Positions 41,301 to 51,173 are shown, counted from the stretch's first letter. The stretch: DNA of 64,000 nucleotides from DATKGL01 sp035510795 (GCA_035510795.1 DATKGL010000021.1:1-64000); one strand, 5' to 3'. The notes: generated by a model from the letters alone, not told the origin. Numbers and translations are program-made.

Positions 41301-41337
41301 AGGTAATATCCACTCAGTCGACGAACCAAAACCCTGA
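38317..41337 (+). CDS. VirD4/TraG-like membrane ATPase
   Basis: The 1006-aa protein has one N-terminal transmembrane helix (residues 1-25), a conserved extracatalytic region (about 60-390) and a RecA-like motor. The motor shows Walker A VGQTGTGKSAFLENLA near residue 415, FIDPHGDVAERL, Walker B FALYVDEFQNFST, and the sensor region VANQFTTQLTEEIRDAVFGN. A Pro-rich, acidic C-terminal tail of about 200 residues follows. In known systems these ATPases couple DNA or protein to a type IV secretion channel. No other secretion genes are in the window, so the cargo is open. Confidence 0.85.
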   Translation: MMITAFILLGALLLLGLIGGIGFYQYAKVWRDQKNYERGLKIVPLLIHLPPASEDIQGAGRDVRDVVEENISKAQVIYNIIASTYEKGLKNKFYGQRHLGFEIVGWHGFVYFYAAVPIGLVEVVKQAIVSAYPASRVEEVADYNIFNRVGLITGTIGGELTLKESFAYPIATYQDLKRDAMQSLLNALSTLEKEDGAGIQILIRPADPSWRKTANTEANAKKEGQSSTNKGSSVIDYASQLATAFVKPPESTAKDKSPKELSSLDQSVIDSMHDKTRYPGYEVLIRAIASSNVSARAQTILSNVVASFSLFDAPGKNGFKFTPAKDVDNFVTSYIMRLFPQNSNKSILNTVELSTLFHFPDQSNIPTSQLERQGSRQVDGPRNIPDEGLLLGYNIFRGVKKPIRISLNDRQRHMYAVGQTGTGKSAFLENLALQDMLSGGGFAFIDPHGDVAERLMAMVPRERTEDIIYFSPADMEYPMGLNLFEFNTPDQKDFLIQEAINMLYKLYDPQHQGIIGPRYEHLFRNAALTVMADPAGGTFIDIPKLFRDPKFVQQKLQYVTDPTVIEFWQKEMPTSQRSNEFGEVVSWFISKFGAFLSNEMMRDIIGQPKSAFDLRTIMDSKKILLVNLSKGRAGELNSKLLGMIFVMKFQAAAMSRANVSEDQRPDFALYVDEFQNFSTDSFATIMSEARKYHLNLIVANQFTTQLTEEIRDAVFGNMGTIVSFRVGQNDVEALSQYFQPIFSGDDLLRIPNYNTITRTLVGGVPTQPFSMATLPPLGSPNPKLAEALKQLSAAKYGRPRVVVEAEINDRLTTKIDPTALAASSPFGMPSSQWPPKAGPTPPPLPGALGPNSPRGSSFLDDWLAKRQTQIKPSNAPVRSSNDKHDHQLVPANHQYLTSPEKAGKPKKPKEPESDTAQVGTATDSSNPNISSDQISKLEVADIAKDLRKDVAAVASSLQQSPTEADSTEPKSEPAKQKTPDHGELNAEDTIYIDQEGNIHSVDEPKP

Positions 41338-41394
41338 TAAACCGATGGCTCTAAAATAAGCTCACCGAGGGATTAATTTTAAGATAAGAAACGG

Positions 41395-41423
41395 TTGTAT
41401 TTAGCTTACTAATAAGATACAAT
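41395..41423 (+). promoter_or_regulatory. gyrB promoter
   Basis: TTGTAT (41395-41400), spacer of 17, TACAAT (41418-41423). Confidence 0.55.
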
Positions 41424-41478
41424 TATGGGTAAGTGGGGAAGCAAGAACTTTCCATAAAAAAGAGGGATATTGTTAAAA

Positions 41479-43443
41479 GTGGCTCAACAAAAATCATATA
41501 CTGCTGATCAAATTCAAGTTTTAGAGGGATTAGATCCGGTTAAAAAACGACCCGGTATGTACATCGGAAGTACCGGCGAAGAGGGTCTACATCATTTAGT
41601 ATGGGAGTTAATTGATAACGGTATCGATGAAGCGCTGGCTGGCTTTGCGACCGAAATAGGGGTTGTAATGAGAGCTGACGGCGGGGTTACGGTGACAGAT
41701 AATGGACGGGGAATCCCGACCGGACGACATCCTAAAACAGGTAAAAGCGGCGTCGAAACAGCACTGACGACTCTGCATGCCGGAAGTAAATTCGGCGGCG
41801 GCAGCTACAAGGTCTCTGGTGGTCTACACGGAGTGGGCGTGAGTGTGGTAAACGCCTTATCGAGCAAGTTGATTGTAACTGTCTGTCAAAATGGAAAAAT
41901 GTTTCGCCAAGAATATAAATCCGGCATCCCGGAAGCACCGCTGAAAGAAGTTGGTCCTTCGGATAAAACCGGGACAGAAGTCACGTTTTACCCCAACGTA
42001 GATATTTTTGAGACAACGGTTTTCTCATACAGCACAATTCTTGATCGTCTTCGCCACCAGGCTTATCTCACAAAAGGTGTTCAAACATCAATATATGATG
42101 AGCAAGTCAACCAGAAGTACAGTTTTTATTTTGAGGGTGGTATAAGATCTTATGTTCAGAACCTAAATATTGGCAAGGAAGCCGTCGATGAAGACATTTT
42201 TTATGTCGACAAAGTTGTTGATGAAATACAGGTTGAAGTGGCCATGCAATACACTGATTCTTACATCGAAACCATCAAGGCATTTGCCAACAATGTCCTC
42301 AACCCTGAAGGCGGCAGCCACTTAACTGGCTTTCGCTCGGCATTAACCAGGGTTATTAATGACTATGCGCGTAAAACCGGCCTATTAAAGGAAAAAGAAG
42401 AAAATTTAACAGGTGAAGATTGTCGTGAAGGCCTGACGGCTGTGATATTGGTTAAACTGCCCGACCCACAGTTTGAGGGGCAGACTAAGAGTAAGCTTGG
42501 TAACCCCGAAGTTCGTGGTTGCGTAGAGCAGGTGATGACTGAGTACTTTAGTTACTACCTAGAGGAACACCCGGGAATAGCCCGTGGTATTACAGCAAAG
42601 GTATTATTGGCGGCCAGAGCCCGCAAAGCCGCCCGCGCCGCCCGCGAAAATATCATCAGAAAAGGTATTTTAGACGGCGCCAGTATGCCTGGCAAATTAG
42701 CCGACTGCTCCTCGAAGGACCCTAAAAACTCGGAAATTTATCTGGTAGAGGGTGATTCGGCTGGTGGTTCCGCAAAAAATGGTAGAGACAGTCAGACCCA
42801 AGCCATCTTGCCGCTTAGGGGAAAAGTGCTTAATGTTGAGCGTGCCAGATTGGATAAAATGCTGGCAAATAATGAAATTTTGAGTCTGATCAAGGCACTT
42901 GGCGTGGGTATCGAGGAGTCGTTTGATCTTAGCGGTCTTCGCTACGACCGGATTATTATCATGACTGACGCCGATGTTGACGGATCACACATTAGCACCC
43001 TGTTGCTGACGTTCTTTTTCCGATTTATGCGTCCCGTCATTGATGCTGGACATTTGTATCTGGCTAAGCCGCCGTTATTTGAGCTGGTTAGAACTGGGCG
43101 CAAGAACAGTGTCTATATTTATGATGAAGACGATCTGGAGATAGAAATCGACAAGGCAATAGTTGAACGTAAAAAAAACGATCTGAAAGTCAATAAAGAC
43201 GATGAAAGATTCCGCCAAGCTGGCTTCGTCGACCTAAAACGCTATAAGGGTTTGGGCGAGATGGATGCTGAGCAACTATTTGATACGACGATGGATCCGG
43301 CCAAACGGGTCTTGATTCAGGTTCGGGTCGAAGACGCCGAGAAAGCCGACGCTATTTTTACCAAACTCATGGGTACCGAAGTCGAGCTTAGAAAGAACTT
43401 CATACAGACCAATGCTAAATTCGTAAAAGATCTGGATATTTAA
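41479..43443 (+). CDS. gyrB: DNA gyrase subunit B
   Basis: The protein has the GHKL ATPase domain (ELIDNGIDEALAG; GRGIPTG; GGLHGVGVSVVNALS), a transducer domain and the TOPRIM domain (LVEGDSAGGSAKNGRDS; IIIMTDADVDGSHI). The C-terminal GyrA-binding part includes RYKGLGEMDAEQL. The roughly 655-aa length is normal for the short gyrB form. GTG 41479 lies 12 bases after GAGGG; TTG 41470 is only 3 bases from it and less likely. It forms a tight operon with gyrA and introduces negative supercoils using ATP. Confidence 0.97.
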   Translation: MAQQKSYTADQIQVLEGLDPVKKRPGMYIGSTGEEGLHHLVWELIDNGIDEALAGFATEIGVVMRADGGVTVTDNGRGIPTGRHPKTGKSGVETALTTLHAGSKFGGGSYKVSGGLHGVGVSVVNALSSKLIVTVCQNGKMFRQEYKSGIPEAPLKEVGPSDKTGTEVTFYPNVDIFETTVFSYSTILDRLRHQAYLTKGVQTSIYDEQVNQKYSFYFEGGIRSYVQNLNIGKEAVDEDIFYVDKVVDEIQVEVAMQYTDSYIETIKAFANNVLNPEGGSHLTGFRSALTRVINDYARKTGLLKEKEENLTGEDCREGLTAVILVKLPDPQFEGQTKSKLGNPEVRGCVEQVMTEYFSYYLEEHPGIARGITAKVLLAARARKAARAARENIIRKGILDGASMPGKLADCSSKDPKNSEIYLVEGDSAGGSAKNGRDSQTQAILPLRGKVLNVERARLDKMLANNEILSLIKALGVGIEESFDLSGLRYDRIIIMTDADVDGSHISTLLLTFFFRFMRPVIDAGHLYLAKPPLFELVRTGRKNSVYIYDEDDLEIEIDKAIVERKKNDLKVNKDDERFRQAGFVDLKRYKGLGEMDAEQLFDTTMDPAKRVLIQVRVEDAEKADAIFTKLMGTEVELRKNFIQTNAKFVKDLDI

Positions 43444-43444
43444 G

Positions 43445-45973
43445 ATGGACCAAGAGATAGAAAAAACCGATTCAACACCAGCTTTCGAGACAGTTCAGAC
43501 CAACCATTCTCGCAGCGTTGAATTGCGCACAGTTGAAAATGTCATGGAGGACAACTATCTACGCTATTCAATGAGCGTGATTGTCGCCCGGGCCTTACCA
43601 GATGTCCGCGACGGCTTAAAACCGGTCCACCGAAAAATCCTTTACGCCATGAATGTCAGTGGATGGCGTAGCAGCGGTTCAACAGTTAAAAGCGCCCGAG
43701 TTACAGGTGAGGTTATGGGTAAATATCACCCACATGGCAATGTCGCGATCTATGATGCTATGGTTCGAATGGCCCAACCCTGGTCGCTGCGTTACATGTT
43801 GATTACCGGTCAGGGTAACTTTGGTTCAATGGATGGAGATCCGCCCGCCGCCGAACGCTACACCGAAGCCAAGATGGCTAAAATTGCCGACGAACTGCTG
43901 GCAGATATCGATAAAGAAACTGTCGATTTTATAGATACCTATGACGGTAGCCGCCAAGAGCCAACTGTCTTGCCGGCTAAGCTGCCCAATCTGCTGCTGA
44001 ACGGGCAATTGGGTATTGCTGTCGGGATGGCTACGAATATCCCACCCCATAATCTACGCGAATTAGTAGATGCCACTATTTATCAGATAGACCACAAAGA
44101 CGCTTCACTGGATGACCTGCTCAAGTTTGTTAAAGGGCCTGATTTTCCGACAGGTGGCATAGTTTTCGGCAAGGAACCGCTCAGAACCGCCTATGCGACC
44201 GGTAGAGGCGGAGTAGTTGTGCGCGGCGTTGCCGAAGTGACAGAAGACAACAAGGGCAGGAGCCAAATCATAATCACTGAAATCCCGTATGCCGTTAACA
44301 AAGCGACACTGATCGAAAAAATCGCTGACTTGTACAAGGAAAAGAGAATCGCCGGGATCAATGATATTCGCGACGAAAGCTCAAGAGGTGAAGTTCGGAT
44401 TGTGATTGACCTTAAAAAGGATGCCTATCCGAAGAAGCTTCTTAATCAGCTGTATAAACTAACACCTTTGCAAACAGCTTTTCATTACAACATGCTGGCT
44501 CTCATTGACGGCATTCAACCCCGCACCTTAGGCCTGCAGGACATAATTAATGAGCACATTAAACACCGCCAAGTCGTCGTTCGACGCCGAACTGAGTTTG
44601 AACTTCGCAAGGCCAAAGAGCGAGCCCATATTCTTGAAGGTCTGACTATCGCTCTTGATCATATTGACGAAGTTATAAGTATTATCCGGGCGAGCGAAAC
44701 GGCAGACGAAGCCCAGATGAATTTAATGAAGAAGTTCGCTCTGAGCGAAATTCAGTCCAAAGCTATCTTAGCCATGCAGCTGAGAACTCTAGCCGGCCTA
44801 GAGCGCAAAAAAATAATCGATGAGCTAGCTGAGTTACTTAATATTATTAGCCAGCTGGAATCAATTCTAGCTGATGAAAGTAAAGTCCTAAGTATTATTA
44901 AGACAGAGTTGAATGAGCTGAAAAAGCAATATGGTGACGAGCGCCGGACTAAAATTGTCCCCCAAGAACTCGGTAAAATGAGTGATGAAGATTTGATACC
45001 GGACGAGCAAGTTGTTGTAACCCTTACATTAGCTAACTACATTAAGCGTAGCCCAATCGCAGAATATAAACAGCAAGGACGGGGTGGTAAGGGCCGTCGC
45101 GGCATGGTGACTCGAGAAGAGGATGTCATAGATCATGTAGTCAATGCCAGCACCCATGACTATCTGTTGTTTTTCACCACTAGAGGTCGGGTATTCAGGC
45201 TTAAGACTTACGAAGTGCCGGCGGCCAGCCTTAATGCGAAAGGTATTGCGCTGGTTAATCTGTTGCAGCTTCAGCCTGAGGAGAAAGTTAGCTCAGTTAT
45301 TAATGTCTCTCAATCTGAAAAAGACACCAATCTTATTATGTGTACAGTTCGCGGAACTATTAAGAAAACCCCATTCGAACAATATAAAAATGTTCGTAAC
45401 TCAGGCTTGATAGCGATTAACCTAGATGATGGCGATGAGCTGAAGTGGATCAGAATTACTCACGGGAATAACGAGATAGTAATTTCGACAGCAATGGGCC
45501 AGGCTATTCGTTTTAGCGAAAAAGATGCCCGTCCGATGGGCAGGGTCTCAAGAGGGGTGCGGGGGATTAGGCTACGAGCTGGAGACCATGTCATTGGCAT
45601 GGACATAGTCCAGGAACATTCGAACATCTTCGTTATCAGCAAATACGGCTATGGTAAACGGACGAAAATAGCACAATTTACGGCACATGCTCGAGGAGGC
45701 GTCGGTATTCGTTCAGCTATAGTTAATAAAAAGACCGGCGATCTGGTGGGAGTTAAGACGCTAAGCGATGATTCTCAGGAAGTAATTATAATTTCTTCAC
45801 AAGGGCAAACCATCAGACTCGGGCTAAAAAATATCCCGGCCCTAGGCAGAGCTACCCAAGGCGTTCGGATAATGCGTCTGAATGAAGGTGATGAGGTTGT
45901 TTCGCTGGCTCTCGTAGACAAGATTGACGAGGAAGTGCCGGAAGATAAAAAAAGCCAACCGGCCACAAAATAA
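43445..45973 (+). CDS. gyrA: DNA gyrase subunit A
   Basis: The ATG follows the gyrB stop by one base. The winged-helix/tower domain includes the catalytic Tyr in PPAAERYTEAKM and the quinolone-resistance region (HPHGNVAIYDAMVRMAQPW). The C-terminal beta-pinwheel carries the GyrA box as QQGRGGKGRRG, which distinguishes gyrase from topoisomerase IV. Length 842 aa is normal. It cuts and reseals DNA in the gyrase tetramer. Confidence 0.97.
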   Translation: MDQEIEKTDSTPAFETVQTNHSRSVELRTVENVMEDNYLRYSMSVIVARALPDVRDGLKPVHRKILYAMNVSGWRSSGSTVKSARVTGEVMGKYHPHGNVAIYDAMVRMAQPWSLRYMLITGQGNFGSMDGDPPAAERYTEAKMAKIADELLADIDKETVDFIDTYDGSRQEPTVLPAKLPNLLLNGQLGIAVGMATNIPPHNLRELVDATIYQIDHKDASLDDLLKFVKGPDFPTGGIVFGKEPLRTAYATGRGGVVVRGVAEVTEDNKGRSQIIITEIPYAVNKATLIEKIADLYKEKRIAGINDIRDESSRGEVRIVIDLKKDAYPKKLLNQLYKLTPLQTAFHYNMLALIDGIQPRTLGLQDIINEHIKHRQVVVRRRTEFELRKAKERAHILEGLTIALDHIDEVISIIRASETADEAQMNLMKKFALSEIQSKAILAMQLRTLAGLERKKIIDELAELLNIISQLESILADESKVLSIIKTELNELKKQYGDERRTKIVPQELGKMSDEDLIPDEQVVVTLTLANYIKRSPIAEYKQQGRGGKGRRGMVTREEDVIDHVVNASTHDYLLFFTTRGRVFRLKTYEVPAASLNAKGIALVNLLQLQPEEKVSSVINVSQSEKDTNLIMCTVRGTIKKTPFEQYKNVRNSGLIAINLDDGDELKWIRITHGNNEIVISTAMGQAIRFSEKDARPMGRVSRGVRGIRLRAGDHVIGMDIVQEHSNIFVISKYGYGKRTKIAQFTAHARGGVGIRSAIVNKKTGDLVGVKTLSDDSQEVIIISSQGQTIRLGLKNIPALGRATQGVRIMRLNEGDEVVSLALVDKIDEEVPEDKKSQPATK

Positions 45974-46016
45974 GACGGTTTTATAGCGCATCGTTGTAGA
46001 TTATGAGACAAGTTGC

Positions 46017-46046
46017 TTGACAGTACCTCTAATAACAATCTATTAT
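46017..46046 (+). promoter_or_regulatory. 16S rRNA promoter
   Basis: TTGACA (46017-46022), spacer of 18, TATTAT (46041-46046). Predicted start is near 46053, about 107 bases before 16S. Confidence 0.65.
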
Positions 46047-46071
46047 TAATAAAGATTTTTTGGGTCTTTTA

Positions 46072-46100
46072 TTAAGGTACCCGGGAATGAGGTACCTTAA
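46072..46100 (+). repeat. 10-bp hairpin in the 16S leader
   Basis: TTAAGGTACC (46072-46081) pairs with GGTACCTTAA (46091-46100) around nine bases, just upstream of the 16S processing stem. It may assist leader folding. Confidence 0.5.
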
Positions 46101-46109
46101 AAATTTGGT

Positions 46110-46126
46110 AGTGCAAATCAACGTCA
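46110..46126 (+). other. 5' arm of the 16S processing stem
   Basis: AGTGCA and TCAACGTCA here pair with TGCACT (48607-48612) and TGACGTTGA (48597-48605) across the gene. This long stem is where RNase III-type cleavage would free pre-16S. Confidence 0.65.
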
Positions 46127-46167
46127 GTTTAGTTTTGACGATTTTTTAAGTCAGTCAATTTTTTTGA

Positions 46168-46207
<40 letters not shown>

Positions 46208-46458
46208 TTAATACATGCAAGTTGTGCGGTAACAGGGAGAGCTTGCTCTCCGCTGACGAGCGGCGGACGGCTGAGTAACGCGTAGGAACGTACCCCGAAG
46301 TGAGGCATAAGCTCCAGAAATGGAGTCTAATACCGCATGTGCTCTAAGGAGTAAAGCTTCGGCGCTTTGGGAACGGCCTGCGTCCGATTAGCTAGTTGGT
46401 GAGGTAATTGCTCACCAAGGCGACGATCGGTAGCTGGTTTGAGAGGATGACCAGCCAG

Positions 46459-46502
<44 letters not shown>

Positions 46503-46892
46503 AGGGAATTTTCCACAATGGGCGAAAGCCTGATGGAGCAACGCCGCGTGCAGGATGAATGCCTTCGGGTTGTAAACTGCTTTTATATGTGACGATTATG
46601 ACGGTAGCATATGAATAAGGATCGGCTAACTCCGTGCCAGCAGCCGCGGTCATACGGAGGATCCAAGCGTTATCCGGAATTACTGGGCGTAAAGAGTTGC
46701 GTAGGTGGCATAGTAAGCAGATAGTGAAATTGTATGGCTCAACCATATACACATTACCTGAACTACTAAGCTAGAGGACGAGAGAGGTAGATGGAATTCC
46801 CAGTGTAGGAGTGAAATCCGTAGATATTGGGAGGAACACCGATGGCGTAAGCAGTCTACTGGCTTGTTCCTGACACTCAGGCACGAAAGCGT

Positions 46893-46937
<45 letters not shown>

Positions 46938-47033
46938 TATGGATGCTAGCTGTTATCGGTATCGACCCCGGTAGTAGCGAAGCTAACGCGTTAAGCATCC
47001 CGCCTGTGGAGTACGGTCGCAAGACTAAAACAT

Positions 47034-47069
<36 letters not shown>

Positions 47070-47172
47070 GTGTTGTTTAATTCGATGGTAAGCGAAGAAC
47101 CTTACCCAGGTTTGACATCCTTGGAATTTCTCCGAAAGGAGAGAGTGCTTTATTGAGCCAAGTGACAGGTGA

Positions 47173-47219
<47 letters not shown>

Positions 47220-47503
47220 TTAACGAGCGCAACCCTTATGAATAGTTGAATATTTCTATTCAGACTGCCCTGGCAACAGGGAGGAAGGAGGGGATGATGT
47301 CAGGTCAGTATTTCCCTTACATCTGGGGCCACAAACACGCTACAATGGCCGGTACAAAGGGCAGCTAAGCCGCGAGGCGGAGCAAATCCCATCAAAACCG
47401 GTCCCAGTTCGGATAGTAGGCTGAAACCCGCCTGCTTGAAGCTGGAATCGCTAGTAATGGTGAGTCAGCACATCACCGTGAATACGTTCCCGGGTCTTGT
47501 ACA

Positions 47504-48329
47504 AAATAAATGCGCCTGGCAGCACATTTTAGACTAGTTGGTGTAAATCCAACCTTACTCTATTTATTAGGGTGAATAGCTGCGGACAGGGCTTCTCTCG
47601 TAAGAGAAAGCCTGAAGGGTCCTATAAGCAAATGGTAGTCTTTACATATAAATGGTATCTCGACCTTGACATGTGTACACAAGGGAAGAGATTTATAAAA
47701 AACCAGTAAAGAATGTCAGAAAAAGCCTAATGTGTGACCCAGGGAGATCCTTGTAATGAGTGTAATCAACATGGTTACAAGGAAGTCAGCTGAGTCCATA
47801 GTACTATGAGCGTAAAGGTTATATAATTAACATTTATGATTTTAGGAAGGGACGAACTCTGTGCTAAATCCTAACTATATTGTAGGTTTTGTAGATGGAG
47901 AGGGATGCTTTTGTGTCTCTCTAAATCGTAAAAATCAACAAATACCCGAAGTTAGATTGATTTTTGAGATAGAATTGCGAGAAGATGATCTGGATATTTT
48001 AAAAAGTATTCAGCTCGCTCTCAGATGCGGTAATATCTATTACCTTAAGTACGATCGATATGCCAAATGGAGACCGCACGTAAAGTATAAGGTAAGTAAT
48101 TTTACTGATATATCTCAAAAAATCATTCCTTTCTTTCGGAAGTATCCTTTACAAGCGAAGAAGCGACTAAGTTTTGAAAAATTTTGCAAAGTTGCAGAAA
48201 TAATTGAAACTAAGGAGCATCTTACAGCTGGAGGCATAGAAAGGATTAACAATATACTGCACGGAGACTCGCTGGATGCGTTAGACGCGCACGTCCAGTG
48301 GGGTGCGACAGAGATTACCTGATCGCGAT
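47504..48329 (+). mobile_element. Intervening sequence in 16S with LAGLIDADG gene
   Basis: Exon 1 ends ...CTTGTACA and exon 2 starts CACCGCCCGTC; joining them restores the universal sequence. A hairpin-rich first 350 bases and AAGGGACGAACTC (47847-47859), which could be the S strand of P7, hint at a group I fold. However, I find no internal guide next to the 5' junction, and the element does not end in G. The class is therefore unresolved. GATCGCGATC, a perfect palindrome, lies at the 3' junction (48321-48330). Confidence 0.85.
47861..48322 (+). CDS. LAGLIDADG homing endonuclease in the 16S intervening sequence
   Basis: It starts with GTG 47861 behind AGGAAGG. The 153-aa protein has a single LAGLIDADG motif (YIVGFVDGEGCFCVSL, residues 4-19), so it should act as a homodimer. 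RLIFEIELREDDLDILKSIQ and KYPLQAKKRLSFEKF follow. The endonuclease would cut an intron-less 16S gene and drive spread of the intron. It resembles the enzyme at 51682-52197 (shared FVDGEGCFCVS and KYPLQ). It stops 8 bases before exon 2. Confidence 0.9.
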   Translation: MLNPNYIVGFVDGEGCFCVSLNRKNQQIPEVRLIFEIELREDDLDILKSIQLALRCGNIYYLKYDRYAKWRPHVKYKVSNFTDISQKIIPFFRKYPLQAKKRLSFEKFCKVAEIIETKEHLTAGGIERINNILHGDSLDALDAHVQWGATEIT

Positions 48330-48596
48330 CACCGCCCGTCAAACCATGAAAGTCGCCAATACCTGACGTGCTAGCTTGTCTAGTCCTAAGGTAGGGGAGA
48401 TGATTGGGGTTAAGTCGTAACAAGGTATCCGTACCGGAAGGTGCGGATGGATTACCTCCTTTCTAGGGAGAATTAGCATCAAATTGAGCAATCAACTTGA
48501 TAGCTAGGTTGATCTTGGTAAACTGGATGAATTTCAGTACTGACAGTTTACGCAGCAGTTTTTTAACTGCCAAGACAAAGTGCTGATATAGATAAT

Positions 48597-48612
48597 TGAC
48601 GTTGAGTGCACT
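48597..48612 (+). other. 3' arm of the 16S processing stem
   Basis: TGACGTTGA and TGCACT pair with the 5' arm at 46110-46126. Confidence 0.65.
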
Positions 48613-48628
48613 ACTAAGTTTTTAAACC

Positions 48629-48667
48629 AAAAGCGTCTCTTAAACGTAACTAAAGGGACGCTTTTTC
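48629..48667 (+). terminator. Rho-independent terminator after 16S
   Basis: AAAAGCGTC (48629-48637) pairs with GACGCTTTT (48657-48665) followed by TCTTT. It lies just past the 16S processing stem, before the spacer tRNAs. Confidence 0.65.
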
Positions 48668-48719
48668 TTTATCACTGTTGCGTGATGATGATTTTATTAG
48701 TTACAATAACCGAGTAATT

Positions 48720-48796
48720 GGGCTTGTAGCTCAGCTGGTTAGAGCGCGTCACTGATAATGACGAGGTCCCAGGTTCAAGTCCTGGCAAGCCCACCA
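48720..48796 (+). tRNA. tRNA-Ile(GAT)
   Basis: GGGCTTG pairs with CAAGCCC; anticodon loop CTGATAA reads GAT; CCA is encoded. This is the classical 16S-23S spacer tRNA. Confidence 0.96.
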
Positions 48797-48804
48797 ATTA
48801 CCCT

Positions 48805-48882
48805 GGGGATGTAGCTCAGCTGGTTTAGAGTACCTGCTTTGCAAGCAGGGGGTCCGGGGTTCGAACCCCCGCATCTCCACCA
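48805..48882 (+). tRNA. tRNA-Ala(TGC)
   Basis: GGGGATG pairs with CATCTCC (one G-T); anticodon loop TTTGCAA reads TGC; CCA is encoded. It follows tRNA-Ile by 8 bases. Confidence 0.96.
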
Positions 48883-48947
48883 AAAAACATATGTTTTTCA
48901 AGATCAAACAGATATCAAACCGTATACTTTTTAACATCAGATTTGGC

Positions 48948-48976
48948 TTGACCGCCTCTGTTATTATTGCTAATAT
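48948..48976 (+). promoter_or_regulatory. Promoter in the spacer directed at 23S rRNA
   Basis: TTGACC (48948-48953), spacer of 17, TAATAT (48971-48976), located after the tRNAs. The spacer 48883-49164 also holds a TTGAGTTTA/TAAACTCAA hairpin near 48998-49042. Confidence 0.6.
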
Positions 48977-49132
48977 AGAATGACTTAGTAGGGCGTTTGA
49001 GTTTAGGCACGAGACTATTAATTTAGCTTCCAGCGTAAACTCAAGCTCTTATGTCAATAAAATGACGTGGGTAAGCCTGAGTTTTGAAACTTAAAAATTT
49101 GAGTTTTAATGACAATAAGACAAACGGTTTAT

Positions 49133-49159
49133 TGGTAATTACCAATAACTAGTCAATTG
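49133..49159 (+). other. 5' arm of the 23S processing stem, with 20-bp palindrome
   Basis: ACCAATAACTAGTCAATTG (49141-49159) pairs perfectly with 53572-53590. The adjoining TTATTGGTAATTACCAATAA (49129-49148) is itself a perfect palindrome. Confidence 0.8.
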
Positions 49160-49763
49160 TACAACGTAAAAAGTTACTCAAGCGCGCACAAAGAATGCCT
49201 TGACGTGAGATACCGACGAAGGACGTGTGAAGCTGCGAAAAGCTTCGGGGAGCTGCTGACTAAGCTTTGATCCGAAGATGTCCGAATGGAGAAATCCGAT
49301 TGGAGTCATGTCCAATCACGCTTACCTGAACACATAAGGTAAGATGAGGTAACCGGGGGAACTGAAACATCTTAGTACCTCGAGGAAAAGAAAGTAAACA
49401 ACGATTCCGGTAGTAGTGGCGAGCGAACCCGGAAGAGCCCAAACTTTTTAAGTTTCCGTCTAGTAATAGACGGATAAGTTGGTAGACGAAGATTTAAAAG
49501 GGGTTGTGACATTACAAACAACCAGTACAGAGATTTGATTTATTCAAAATTCTGTATTGGACGCAGATTCTACCAATAATCTGCATAAGGTAAAAAATAA
49601 GCAATGCGAGTAGAAACAGCTGGAAAGCTGCGCCAAAGACAGTGATAGCCTGGTATACGAAGTTTTGCTAACCTTATATTTGTTTTGTCGAGTAGGTCGG
49701 GACACGTGAAACCCTGACTGAAGCTGGGGGGTCCACCCCCCAAGGCTAAATATATCTTACGAT

Positions 49764-49794
<31 letters not shown>

Positions 49795-51173
49795 TAAAAG
49801 AACCCAGGAATGGGAGTGAAATAGATCCTGAAATTGTGTGCGTACAAGGAGTCGGAGCCGGCTTGTCCGGTGACGGCGTGCTTTTTGTAGAACGATCCAG
49901 CGAGTTATTTATATGCGCAAGCTTAAGTCATCTGACGGAGGCGTAGTGAAAGCGAGCCTGAATAGGGCGAATAAGTGTATATGAATAGACCCGAAACCGA
50001 GTGACCTAACCATGGGCAGGCTGAAGCGCAGGTAAAACTGCGTGGAGGGCCGAACCGTAGCGAGTTGCAACACGCCCGGATGACCTGTGGTTAGTGGTGA
50101 AATGCTAATCGAACTCGGAGATAGCTGGTTCTCCTCGAAATAGCTTTAGGGCTAGCGTTACGTGGTAGCACAGTGGGGTAGAGCTCTGTTTCGGACTGAG
50201 GCCCGTGAGGGTACTCACCCTTGACAAACTACGAATACGCTGTGTGGAATCGTGGCAGTTAGAACGGCGGGGCTAAGCTCGTCGCTCGAAAGGGAAACAG
50301 CCCAGATCGTCATCTAAGGTCCCTAAATTTATGCTAAGTGGGAAACGAGGTGAGATTTCTTAAACAACTAGGATGTTGGCTTAGAAGCAGCCATACATTT
50401 AAAGAGTGCGTAATAGCTCACTAGTCAAGAGATCTTGCGCGGAAAATGTAACGGGGCTAAGCATAATACCGAAGATACGAACTCTTGTTTACAAGAGTGG
50501 TAGAGGAGCGTTGATATCGCATCGAAGTCGAATCGTAAGGTTCGGTGGAGCGTTATCAAGTGAGAATGCTGGAATGAGTAACTATAAGGCAGGTGAGAAT
50601 CCTGCCCACCGAAAGAGCAAGGTTTCCTGGACCACGATAATCGTTCCAGGGTTAGTCGGTCCTAAGCCGAGGCGCGTAGCGTAGGCGATGGACAACGGGT
50701 TAATATTCCCGTACTAGTTTTGTATTGTTTAGAGTGCGCGGCATATTAGTAGGAGCGGATTCATGGTTATATCCGTCTAACCTCGAGAAAAGCGAGGGAA
50801 TGAAACGACCGTATGGTCGAATTTCTGCAAAAGTGCTGACTAGAAAAGCTTCTAAGCTTATGTATAAGGCTATCCGTACCGCAAACCGACACAGGTGCTC
50901 AGGTCGAGTAGACCAAGGTGTACGAGTGATTCTTCGTTAAGGAACTCGGCAAACAAGCGGCCGTAACTTCGGAATAAGGCCTACCTCCATTTTTTGGAGG
51001 TCGCAGCTAAGGAGCCCATGCAACTGTTTACCAAAAACACAGGTCTCTGCTAACACGAAAGTGGAAGTATAGGGGCTGACGCCTGCCCGGTGCCGGAAGG
51101 TTAAGGGGAGAGGTTTTACGCCTTGAACTGAAGCCCCGGTGAACGGCGGCGGTAACTATAACCGTCCTAAGGT

